Assembly: GCA_003075315.1 (NCBI GenBank)
Contig: QDFQ01000006.1
Location: 1-64,000 of the forward strand
Reading direction: 5' to 3'
Source: Arthrobacter sp. TPD3018
Lineage (GTDB): Bacteria; Pseudomonadota; Alphaproteobacteria; Sphingomonadales; Sphingomonadaceae
Length of the DNA stretch: 64,000 bases
A model generated the notes under the pieces. That model had not been told where the DNA came from, made no database searches, and was given only the letters and a program-made list of their open reading frames with translations. Each line of letters starts with the position of its first letter. Position 1 is the first letter of the stretch. The position numbers and the translations under genes are program-made. This document shows, one piece after another, positions 26,377 through 32,408 of this stretch.

Positions 26377-27467
26377 CGTTTCGCGCGGCTCTCGAACACA
26401 CGCTATTGACGATCGTCACGACGCGCGATCTCCTATCGCTCGCGATATTGTCGGTGCTGCTCTATGCCTTCTACTATCCAGCGCCCTATGCGCACCAGTC
26501 CGCCCGCGCGCTGCCCGTGGTGGTTGTGAACGGCGACGGCGGGACCGCCGCGCGCCGCCTGCTCGACGATCTTGGCGAAACGCGCAGCGTCCGCGTCGTC
26601 GGCGAGGTTCCCGACATGGTCGCCGCGCGCGGTGCCGTGCGTGACCGGAAGGCGGACGGCATCCTGCTGATCTCGCGCGATTTTACCGGCGGCGCGCTGA
26701 CGGGTAGAGGTACGGCGGGCATCGCATTGTGGCTGAACGGGACGTATCTGCTGCGTGCGCAGAGCATCGGCACCGGCGTCGCCGCGACGCTGGCCGGCGC
26801 GATCGACCGCTGGCGCGCGGCGCAAGGCGGTGCCCGGCTTGCGGCGATGCCGACGATCCTTGTCCACCCGTTGTTCAACACCACGCTCGGCTACCGCGAC
26901 TACATTTTCCCGGCGGTCGCCAACATCATCCTGCAGCAGACGCTGTTGCTCGCCTGCGCCCGGCTGATGGCGGAACGCCAACGGCGCAGGGAACGGCGGA
27001 TGTCCGTCGCAGCCGCGCTTGGCATGTGGGCGGCATGCACCCTTGTCGGCGTGCTGTCCGCCTTGCTCTATTTCGGAATGATCTATTGGATCCAGGATAT
27101 CCCGCACGCTGGGGCGCTGCCGGCGCTCCTCGTCGCAGTTCCTGTCTTTGCGGCAACCGTAGCGGCGCTCGGGCTGTTGCTGGGTAAGTTGTTCAACAGC
27201 GGCGACGATGCATTGAAGATCCTGTTGCCGACATCTGTGCCGCTCGTGTTTCTAGCGGGTTTTGCCTGGCCACTCCACGCAATGCCGGGCTGGCTTTCTG
27301 CGCTGGCCTGGTTTTCCCCCGCCACCTGCGCCATGCATATTTTCGTTCCTTTAAATCAGATGGGTGCAAGCTTGGAGGACGTATTTGGTCCACTGGCCAA
27401 GCTTATGGCACTCTTGGCGCTTTATGGAGGGCTGAATATCTGGAGTAGCACCAACAGCGCGCGTTGA
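26373..27467 (+). CDS. ABC-2 type transporter permease (second of pair)
   Basis: 364 residues with the same layout as the preceding gene: one helix near residue 25, an extracytoplasmic domain with 'LPVVVVNGDGGTAARRLLDDLGETRSVRVVG', and five or six helices after residue 180, ending 'LAWFSPATCAMHIFVPLNQMGASLEDVFGPL'. ATGA overlap with the first permease. It is the last gene of the operon; its stop lies within the small palindrome GTTGAATTTTTCAAC (27463-27477). No ATPase gene follows; the next gene is a recombinase. Confidence 0.87.
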   Translation: MTFRAALEHTLLTIVTTRDLLSLAILSVLLYAFYYPAPYAHQSARALPVVVVNGDGGTAARRLLDDLGETRSVRVVGEVPDMVAARGAVRDRKADGILLISRDFTGGALTGRGTAGIALWLNGTYLLRAQSIGTGVAATLAGAIDRWRAAQGGARLAAMPTILVHPLFNTTLGYRDYIFPAVANIILQQTLLLACARLMAERQRRRERRMSVAAALGMWAACTLVGVLSALLYFGMIYWIQDIPHAGALPALLVAVPVFAATVAALGLLLGKLFNSGDDALKILLPTSVPLVFLAGFAWPLHAMPGWLSALAWFSPATCAMHIFVPLNQMGASLEDVFGPLAKLMALLALYGGLNIWSSTNSAR

Positions 27468-27468
27468 A

Positions 27469-27493
27469 TTTTTCAACAGCCACGATCGATTTT
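27469..27493 (+). repeat. Right copy of a degenerate direct repeat (partner at 16055)
   Basis: TTTTTCAACAGCC (27469-27481) is identical to 16055-16067, with partial similarity continuing for about 12 more bases. It begins two bases after the stop of the last efflux gene and lies about 110 bases before the serine recombinase gene. Confidence 0.4.
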
Positions 27494-27499
27494 GATCCG

Positions 27500-27602
27500 C
27501 GCCCATGTGAGAACGTCTAGCAGGCGCGGAGCGTGTATCAAAACACATTCTCGATTGCGGTTGGTCGTGCTAGGCACGTGAGATGAGTTTTGAGAAGGTG
27601 CC
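27500..27602 (+). promoter_or_regulatory. Possible resolution/crossover site of the recombinase
   Basis: The gap before the recombinase contains several short dyads (GTGTATCAAAACAC, and ATGTGAGAA facing ATTCTCG) and a TGAGTTTTGAGAA motif next to the start codon. Serine resolvases usually bind such imperfect subsites upstream of their own gene. The assignment rests on position and partial symmetry only. Confidence 0.3.
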
Positions 27603-28154
27603 ATGCTGATCGGCTATGCGCGGGTGTCGACCCCCGAACAGGATCTGACGCCGCAACTCGACGCACTACGCGAAGCGGGGTGTGAGCGGACCTTCAGCGA
27701 CAAGGCGAGCGGTGCGAAGGCGAACCGGATCGGCTTGGCCGATGCCCTGTCACACGCTCGCGCCGGCGACGTGCTGGTGGTCTGGAAGCTCGACCGGCTC
27801 GGCCGGACGATGAAAGGCCTGGTCGATCTTGCGGCCGAGCTGGCGGAGCGGGGTATCGGCTTCCGCTCGCTGACGGACGGGATCGATACCGCCGGCACCG
27901 CCGGCAAGCTCGTCTTCCACATCATGGCGGCCATGGCGGAAATGGAGCGGGACCTGAACCGCGAGCGCACGACGGCCGCACTGATGGTGGCGAAGCGCGA
28001 GGGCAGGGTAGGCGGCCGCAAGACAGTGATGACGCCCAAGCGGCTCGAGGCCGCCCGCAAGCTCCTGGCCTCCGGAATGCCGATGCGCGAGATCGCGCCG
28101 GCGATCGGCGTCTCGGTCCCGACACTCTACCGCCACCTTCCCGCGCCGGAATAA
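27603..28154 (+). CDS. Serine recombinase (resolvase/invertase family)
   Basis: 183 residues. The N-terminal catalytic domain begins MLIGYARVSTPEQDL, with the nucleophile Ser in RVST, and continues with 'VWKLDRLGRTMKGLVDL' and 'EMERDLNRERT', the conserved Arg/Glu helices of the Tn3-resolvase/Pin group. A C-terminal helix-turn-helix (MPMREIAPAIGVSVPTLYRHLP) completes a full-length small recombinase. It recombines paired DNA sites within one molecule. No transposase is nearby, so it may be a remnant of a Tn3-like element or a plasmid multimer resolvase. It marks the border between the efflux operon and the copper cluster. Confidence 0.92.
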   Translation: MLIGYARVSTPEQDLTPQLDALREAGCERTFSDKASGAKANRIGLADALSHARAGDVLVVWKLDRLGRTMKGLVDLAAELAERGIGFRSLTDGIDTAGTAGKLVFHIMAAMAEMERDLNRERTTAALMVAKREGRVGGRKTVMTPKRLEAARKLLASGMPMREIAPAIGVSVPTLYRHLPAPE

Positions 28155-28192
28155 GAGGCGATCAGCGCGGAAGGGGTATAGCACCGACCGGA

Positions 28193-28600
28193 TCAGTCGG
28201 CGTCGAACGCGGTTAGAATGGGGCAGGGGCCTTCCGAGCCCGACCCACATTCATGAGCAAGCCGCTGGAGTGATGCGCGCACGCGCTTCAGCTCCTGGAT
28301 CTTCGCATCCAGCGCCGCGATCCGCTCGTTGGCAAGCTGGCGTGCCCGAGCGCGGTCGTCGGTCGCGTCCAGCGCCACCAGTTCTCCGATCTGCTCCAAC
28401 GTGAAGCCAGCGGCCTGCGCCGATCGGATGAACCGGAGCCGGCGAACATCGTCTGCTGTGTAGCGGCGAATACCGCCATTCGAGCCCGATCCTTCAGGCC
28501 TCTCCGGCGTCTCGAGCAACCCTCTGCGCTGATAATAGCGGACCGTTTCTACACCGACGCCGCCCTCGCGCGCGAGCCCCGCAATTGTCACGTCGGCCAT
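28193..28600 (-). CDS. MerR-family regulator
   Basis: 135 residues from ATG 28600. The DNA-binding half (IAGLAREGGVGVETVRYYQRRGLL... GGIRRYTADDVRRLRFIRSAQAAGFTLEQIGELVAL) is closest to mercury-type MerR. Of the three metal Cys of MerR, the last two seem present (HECGSGSEGPCPIL) but the middle-helix Cys is absent (DATDDRARARQ). It is divergent from the glutaredoxin-MauE gene and its start borders a mer-type promoter with a 19-base spacer. It may sense a thiophilic metal or a redox change with altered geometry. Confidence 0.85.
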   Translation of the reverse strand: MADVTIAGLAREGGVGVETVRYYQRRGLLETPERPEGSGSNGGIRRYTADDVRRLRFIRSAQAAGFTLEQIGELVALDATDDRARARQLANERIAALDAKIQELKRVRASLQRLAHECGSGSEGPCPILTAFDAD

Positions 28601-28603
28601 GCC

Positions 28604-28634
28604 TTGACTCCGTACCATAGTACGGCCCCTATAT
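28604..28634 (+). promoter_or_regulatory. mer-type promoter/operator
   Basis: TTGACT (28604-28609), a 19-base spacer containing the dyad CCGTACCATAGTACGG, and CTATAT (28629-28634). Overlong 19-base spacers with a central dyad are the hallmark of MerR-activated promoters, and the -35/dyad sequence is nearly that of mercury operons. It drives the glutaredoxin-MauE gene. Confidence 0.75.
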
Positions 28635-28647
28635 AGGTGTCGCGAGC

Positions 28648-29415
28648 ATGGTGGAGAAGAACATGGCGACCGCGGCGCCCAAGAAGGCAACGATCTACCG
28701 CATGGTGATGCCGACGCACACCTGCCCCTACGGCTTGAAGGCAAAGGACCTGCTGCACCGACGCGGCTACGAGGTCGAGGACCATTGGCTGACGACGCGC
28801 GAGGAAACCGACGCATTCAAAGCCGAGCACGGGGTCAAAACGACACCCCAGACCTTCATCGGTGGCGAGCGGGTAGGCGGCTACGACGATCTGCGCCGGT
28901 TTTTCGGCAAGACCGTGGCCGACCCCAAGGCGGTGACCTACCGGCCGGTCGCGGTTGTGTTCGCGATGACGGCATTAATGGCGCTGGCCGCCAGCTATGC
29001 CGTGCTCGGCACACCCTTCACGGTACGCGCCGGTGAGTGGTTCATCGCCTTCTCCATGTGTGTGCTGGCGCTGTTGAAGCTCCAGAACGTCGAGAAGTTC
29101 GCGACCATGTTCCTCAACTACGACTTGCTCGCGAAGCGCTGGGTGCCATACTCCTATATCTACCCCTACGCGGAAGGCGCGGCGGGCGTGCTGATGGCGG
29201 CCGGCGTGTTGACCTGGTTGTCCGTGCCGATCGCGCTGGTGATCGGGACGATCGGGGCGGTCTCGGTCATCAAGGCCGTGTATGTCGACAAGCGCGAGCT
29301 GAAATGCGCGTGCGTGGGCGGTGACAGCAATGTGCCGCTGGGCTTCCTGTCGCTCACCGAGAACGTGATGATGGTCGCCATGGCGATCTGGATGGTGCTG
29401 GGCGTCGCGCACTGA
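28648..29415 (+). CDS. Glutaredoxin-MauE/DoxX-like membrane fusion protein
   Basis: 255 residues from ATG 28648 (ATG 28663, with GGAG before it, is equally possible). Residues about 12-90 are a glutaredoxin fold: 'MPTHTCPYGLKAKDLL' with CPYG, 'TTPQTFIGGERVGGYDDL' for glutathione binding. Only one Cys is present in the active site (monothiol type). Then four hydrophobic helices (about 100-250) resemble MauE/DoxX redox membrane proteins, with a Cys pair in 'ELKCACVGGDSNVPLGF'. The fusion suggests thiol electrons are passed across the membrane or to a metal. Controlled by the divergent MerR. Confidence 0.85.
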   Translation: MVEKNMATAAPKKATIYRMVMPTHTCPYGLKAKDLLHRRGYEVEDHWLTTREETDAFKAEHGVKTTPQTFIGGERVGGYDDLRRFFGKTVADPKAVTYRPVAVVFAMTALMALAASYAVLGTPFTVRAGEWFIAFSMCVLALLKLQNVEKFATMFLNYDLLAKRWVPYSYIYPYAEGAAGVLMAAGVLTWLSVPIALVIGTIGAVSVIKAVYVDKRELKCACVGGDSNVPLGFLSLTENVMMVAMAIWMVLGVAH

Positions 29416-29452
29416 TCTGGTGCAGCGTCCCGGCGCAGCCTAGAAGGGCCGC

Positions 29453-29785
29453 ATGAGCTTCGGCCGCCTCGCCCGCACACTCGCGCTGCTCCTGCTGGGC
29501 GCGATGCTGTTCGTGCGGATGGGCCCAATGTGCGAGGCCATCGCGCAGGCTGCTCCGCCTGCGGAGGCGCATGCCGGAATGGCCGATTGCGATCGAGCGC
29601 CGCCCACGCCCGTGAAAAAGGCCCCTTCGGTGGACTGCGTAGGAGCCTGCATCGCGACGGTCCTCGACGTTCACACGTCTCCCGCGCCGCAGCTCGCCGT
29701 GCGGACGAACCTGCCCGCACCCGAGCCTCATGCCCTTGTTGGTCGCTCGGGCGGCCCTGCGCCGCCACCTCCTCGAACCGCCTGA
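29453..29785 (+). CDS. Small exported Cys-containing hypothetical protein
   Basis: 110 residues with a signal-anchor (ARTLALLLLGAMLFV), then Cys residues in GPMCEAI, MADCDRAP and VDCVGACIATV, and a Pro-rich tail. No family is certain; it resembles the short DUF2946-like proteins that accompany copper genes. It follows the glutaredoxin-MauE gene by 37 bases in the same direction. Likely periplasmic. The frame shows normal high-GC codon bias, so it is probably real. Confidence 0.6.
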   Translation: MSFGRLARTLALLLLGAMLFVRMGPMCEAIAQAAPPAEAHAGMADCDRAPPTPVKKAPSVDCVGACIATVLDVHTSPAPQLAVRTNLPAPEPHALVGRSGGPAPPPPRTA

Positions 29786-29830
29786 TCGACGTGGATTCCA
29801 ATCAATCAGTGCATTCGAGGAAAATTACAC

Positions 29831-30052
29831 ATGAAGACCATCAAGTTCATCGGCGCGGCCATCGCGCTCGCTCTCGTTCCCGCCACGGCCTTTGCCGCCG
29901 CTGACTGCTGCGCCGGGAAGGAGTGCTGCAAGGATGGCGCCGACTGCTGCAAGGACAAGGACGGCGCGAAGAAGGATTGTTGCGCCGACATGAAGGACAT
30001 GAAGCACGGCGAGCACGCCGGTCACGACATGTCGGGCATGCAGAAGAAGTAA
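29831..30052 (+). CDS. Secreted Cys/His/Met-rich metal-binding peptide
   Basis: 73 residues from ATG 29831 with GAGGAAA upstream. A signal peptide ends AFAAAD. The mature 50 residues contain five CC pairs (DCCAGKECCKDG, DCCKDKDG, DCCADM), followed by HGEHAGHDMSGM. No known fold is needed for metal buffering; the dense thiols plus His/Met suggest binding of Cu(I) or similar ions in the periplasm. A strong terminator follows directly, ending the MerR-controlled unit. Confidence 0.75.
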   Translation: MKTIKFIGAAIALALVPATAFAAADCCAGKECCKDGADCCKDKDGAKKDCCADMKDMKHGEHAGHDMSGMQKK

Positions 30053-30059
30053 GCGGAGA

Positions 30060-30084
30060 GGGAGGCGTTCGCGCCTCCCTTTTT
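30060..30084 (+). terminator. Intrinsic terminator
   Basis: GGGAGGCG-TTCG-CGCCTCCC, an eight-base perfect stem with a UUCG-type tetraloop, followed by TTTTT at 30080-30084. It ends the plus-strand unit just before the convergent DUF411 gene. Confidence 0.9.
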
Positions 30085-30524
30085 CAATGGCGGGCGAACA
30101 CTCTGCGGCCGCTCGGCCCAAACGCGATCACGTCATAGGCCTGGGCCTTCATGCCCGGCATTTCCATGCCGGGTGAGCCCATCGGCATTCCGGCGACAGC
30201 GAGGCCGGTGACGCCCTTCGGATGCGTGGCAAGGGCGCGCTTCATGTCGGCGATCGGGACGTGGCCCTCGAAGGTCATACCGTCGATGATGGCGGTGTGA
30301 CACGAGGCGAGGTCCTGAGGTACACCGCGTGCCTTCATGAACGCCGGCCGGTTCGCATCGTCGACGACGCGGACGGCGCGGCCGAACTGCGCCTTCACCT
30401 GCTGCGCCCATTTCTCGCAACAGGGGCAACCCGGGTCGCGATGCATCAGGACGGGACCTGCAGCGAGAGCCCCCGCAGGGGTAGCGCACGCCAGCGCGGC
30501 GGCGAGAAGGCGAAAGCGATCCAT
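30084..30524 (-). CDS. DUF411 periplasmic metal-binding protein
   Basis: 146 residues from ATG 30524. Signal peptide ending GALAAG, then the family signature 'MHRDPGCPCCEKWAQQVKAQFGR' with three Cys, 'RGVPQDLASCHTAIIDGMTFEGHVPIADMKR', and a Met-rich 'MPMGSPGMEMPGM'. DUF411 proteins accompany copper and silver resistance genes and probably bind Cu in the periplasm. The gene follows the small DUF305 gene on the same strand; a GC hairpin between them may attenuate or stabilise the mRNA. Confidence 0.9.
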   Translation of the reverse strand: MDRFRLLAAALACATPAGALAAGPVLMHRDPGCPCCEKWAQQVKAQFGRAVRVVDDANRPAFMKARGVPQDLASCHTAIIDGMTFEGHVPIADMKRALATHPKGVTGLAVAGMPMGSPGMEMPGMKAQAYDVIAFGPSGRRVFARH

Positions 30525-30546
30525 ATCTGAGTTCCCGGATGGCCAT

Positions 30547-30568
30547 CCCCCCGCACGGTGACGGGGGG
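30547..30568 (-). other. GC-rich hairpin between DUF305 and DUF411 genes
   Basis: CCCCCCG and CGGGGGG pair perfectly around an eight-base loop. There is no T-tract on either side, so it is more likely a partial attenuator or mRNA-stability element than a terminator. Confidence 0.45.
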
Positions 30569-30583
30569 AGGGACGATAGTCGA

Positions 30584-30958
30584 TTACTGGGCGCTCTTGC
30601 CATGCGCCCGCAGCCAGGCGTTCAACTCGCCGATCTCGCGGGTCTGCTCTGCGATCGTCTTGGTGGCCATCTGGCGAACCTTGGGATCCTTGGTTTCGCG
30701 CAGCACGATACGCGACATGGCGATGCCGCCACGGTGGTGCTCGACCATCTTGCGGACCCACGTCTCGGTGGCATCCGCACCCATCGCCGACATCATCTTC
30801 TGATGCATGTCCATCTCGGCCTGCGGGTACGGGTTCGCCGGCGTCGGCCGCATCATCTGCCCATGGTTCATGCCGGAATGGTCCATGCCCTGCATCTGGG
30901 CGACCGCGGGGACCGCGCCGAGGGCGGCCGCGACGGCCAAAATCATCATCTTCTTCAT
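30584..30958 (-). CDS. Periplasmic DUF305 protein (CopM-like)
   Basis: 124 residues; signal peptide ending AVAQ, then MQGMDHSGMNHGQMM (Met/His rich), and the DUF305 core 'MHQKMMSAMGADATETWVRKMVEHHRGGIAMSRIVLRETKDPKVRQMATKTIAEQTREIGEL' with the His-His pair. This soluble subtype binds copper in other bacteria. Its own ECF-type promoter lies 36 bases upstream at 30994-31022; DUF411 is downstream in the same unit. Confidence 0.9.
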   Translation of the reverse strand: MKKMMILAVAAALGAVPAVAQMQGMDHSGMNHGQMMRPTPANPYPQAEMDMHQKMMSAMGADATETWVRKMVEHHRGGIAMSRIVLRETKDPKVRQMATKTIAEQTREIGELNAWLRAHGKSAQ

Positions 30959-30993
30959 CGTGTCGCTCCTGCGTCAAAGCCCCCGCTCAACAG

Positions 30994-31022
30994 GGATACG
31001 GGCTTCAAACGATTAGCCCTCA
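30994..31022 (-). promoter_or_regulatory. Predicted ECF-sigma promoter (DUF305/DUF411 unit)
   Basis: Minus strand: TGAGGG (31022-31017), 16 bases, CGTATCC (31000-30994). One of six same-spaced sites in the copper cluster. It lies 36 bases from the ATG at 30958. Confidence 0.65.
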
Positions 31023-31033
31023 AGCGATGTTGC

Positions 31034-31633
31034 TCAGCGGATCGGCTGAAGCGTATTGATGCCGACGCTCTCGTCGGTTTCGGGGGGTGGGGGAGGCACC
31101 TGCTTGTCGCGATAGGAGGGGAGGTCGGGCGCATTATCGGGCGTCGGGTGCGCCTCGAGCCGAGCGATGTAGCGCTTCATCTGCGCGATCTCGCGGACCT
31201 GGGCGTCGATGATCCCGTCTGCGAGCTTGCGCACCTCGGGGTCTTTGATGTGCGCTCGCTCGCTGGTCATGATCGCGATCGAGTGATGCGGGATCATGGC
31301 CTTCATATACGCGACGTCGCCGACCGTCTCCTGGCTGCGGACAAGCCACAAGGCACCGGCGAACACCACGATCGAGGCCGCCACGATGCCGAGATTGGCC
31401 TTCCGGTTGGGGTACATGCTCCACATGAAGCCGATCATGATGAGCGCCATCACGGCGCCCATAACGATCGCCATCCATGTCCTGGTCTGGCTGTATTCGA
31501 CGTGGCTCAGCGCGTAAGTGTTGAGATACATGAGGCCGAACATCACGACCGTCGACGTCACAATCATCGCGGCGAAGCGCCCGTAGCTCATCCCCATAGC
31601 GCCGCCCTGTTTGGAATTGGGGTCGTGGTCCAT
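31034..31633 (-). CDS. Membrane-anchored DUF305 protein
   Basis: 199 residues from ATG 31633. Three helices (about 20-100), then 'VAYMKAMIPHHSIAIMTSERAHIKDPEVRKLADGIIDAQVREIAQMKRYI', and a Pro-rich tail. It closely matches the protein at 12546-13103, differing mainly by a longer N-terminus and scattered substitutions. The 'MIPHHSIAIM' metal motif is intact. It has its own ECF-type promoter (31667-31695), placed inside the end of the PepSY gene. Likely role: copper binding at the membrane. Confidence 0.9.
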   Translation of the reverse strand: MDHDPNSKQGGAMGMSYGRFAAMIVTSTVVMFGLMYLNTYALSHVEYSQTRTWMAIVMGAVMALIMIGFMWSMYPNRKANLGIVAASIVVFAGALWLVRSQETVGDVAYMKAMIPHHSIAIMTSERAHIKDPEVRKLADGIIDAQVREIAQMKRYIARLEAHPTPDNAPDLPSYRDKQVPPPPPETDESVGINTLQPIR

Positions 31634-31666
31634 GTCGCGCTCTCCTGTTCGGCCCCACCCACTGAA

Positions 31667-31695
31667 GGATACGCGGCTCTCTAGCGGACCCCTTG
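31667..31695 (-). promoter_or_regulatory. Predicted ECF-sigma promoter (membrane DUF305 gene)
   Basis: Minus strand: CAAGGG (31695-31690), 16 bases, CGTATCC (31673-31667). The -35 has two differences from the TGAGGG of the other five sites; the -10 and spacing are exact. It overlaps the 3' end of the PepSY gene. Confidence 0.5.
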
Positions 31696-32406
31696 AGCTT
31701 TTCTGCGGCGTCGACGGGGCCAGCGCATGAAGAGCAGGATTGCCCCGGCGACGGCGAACACGAGTCCCCCCGCTGCGAAGGCGTTGAGCCACGGCGTGTT
31801 GAACCGTTCGTGCTCGGTCCAATCCATGATGTGGAGTCCCCAGAAGAAGTCGTAGAGCCGCCACGTGCCGGTTCGCACCGATGTCAGCCGGCCAGTCTCC
31901 GCCGCGACGTAGATGCGGGTTCCGTCGGTGTCGGGGAAGGAAGCACGCCAGGCGGGGAGGGCACCGCGGTACTCGGTGCTGGGGCGCTCGATCCGCTCGA
32001 CGACGGGCGCCGAACCAGTTTCGCCGCGATACGCCTGCCTTGCGATCAGCGCTGCGGCCGGGCCGTCGACCGGGGGCAGCGGCTTTGCGGTGCGGGCGTC
32101 CAGCAAACGCACCTTGCCGTCGCCGAGCTGGGCTTCGACGATCGGCCGCCCCAGCAGCATCCGGTGCTGGAGCTGACGCACCGGCGCTCCGGCCGATGCG
32201 AGAAGGGCAGGGACGGGCGCGAAATCCTGAGTGGCGATCAGGGCCGGTTCGACGTTCCGGTCGATCCGGTGATCGCCATGCACGGTGTCGATCGGCAGCA
32301 GGCTCATGACGAGCCCGCTGGTGAACCAGACGATCGCCTGCGCCCCGATCAGGAGCGCAAGCCAGCGGTGAACCTTGCTTGCCCCGACATGGAGGCGGAG
32401 CCGCAG
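31681..32406 (-). CDS. PepSY-type membrane protein of the copper operon
   Basis: About 241 residues if it begins at CTG 32406; the first ATG (32307) would delete the first helix 'VHRWLALLIGAQAIVWFTSGLVMS', which clearly belongs to the family. No ATG, GTG or TTG exists in frame between the copB stop and that helix, so the true start is uncertain and may be a rare codon coupled to copB. The middle part is PepSY-like ('RIYVAAETGRLTSVRTGTWRLYDFFWGLHIMDW'), with a final helix and basic tail. Possibly a membrane reductase or scaffold. Confidence 0.75.
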   Translation of the reverse strand: MRLRLHVGASKVHRWLALLIGAQAIVWFTSGLVMSLLPIDTVHGDHRIDRNVEPALIATQDFAPVPALLASAGAPVRQLQHRMLLGRPIVEAQLGDGKVRLLDARTAKPLPPVDGPAAALIARQAYRGETGSAPVVERIERPSTEYRGALPAWRASFPDTDGTRIYVAAETGRLTSVRTGTWRLYDFFWGLHIMDWTEHERFNTPWLNAFAAGGLVFAVAGAILLFMRWPRRRRRKAQGVR

Positions 32407-32408
32407 GC

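Noticed and set aside
27500..28154. Complete Tn3-family transposon
   Set aside because: Only a small serine recombinase is present; no tnpA and no 38-base GGGG-type terminal repeats were seen.
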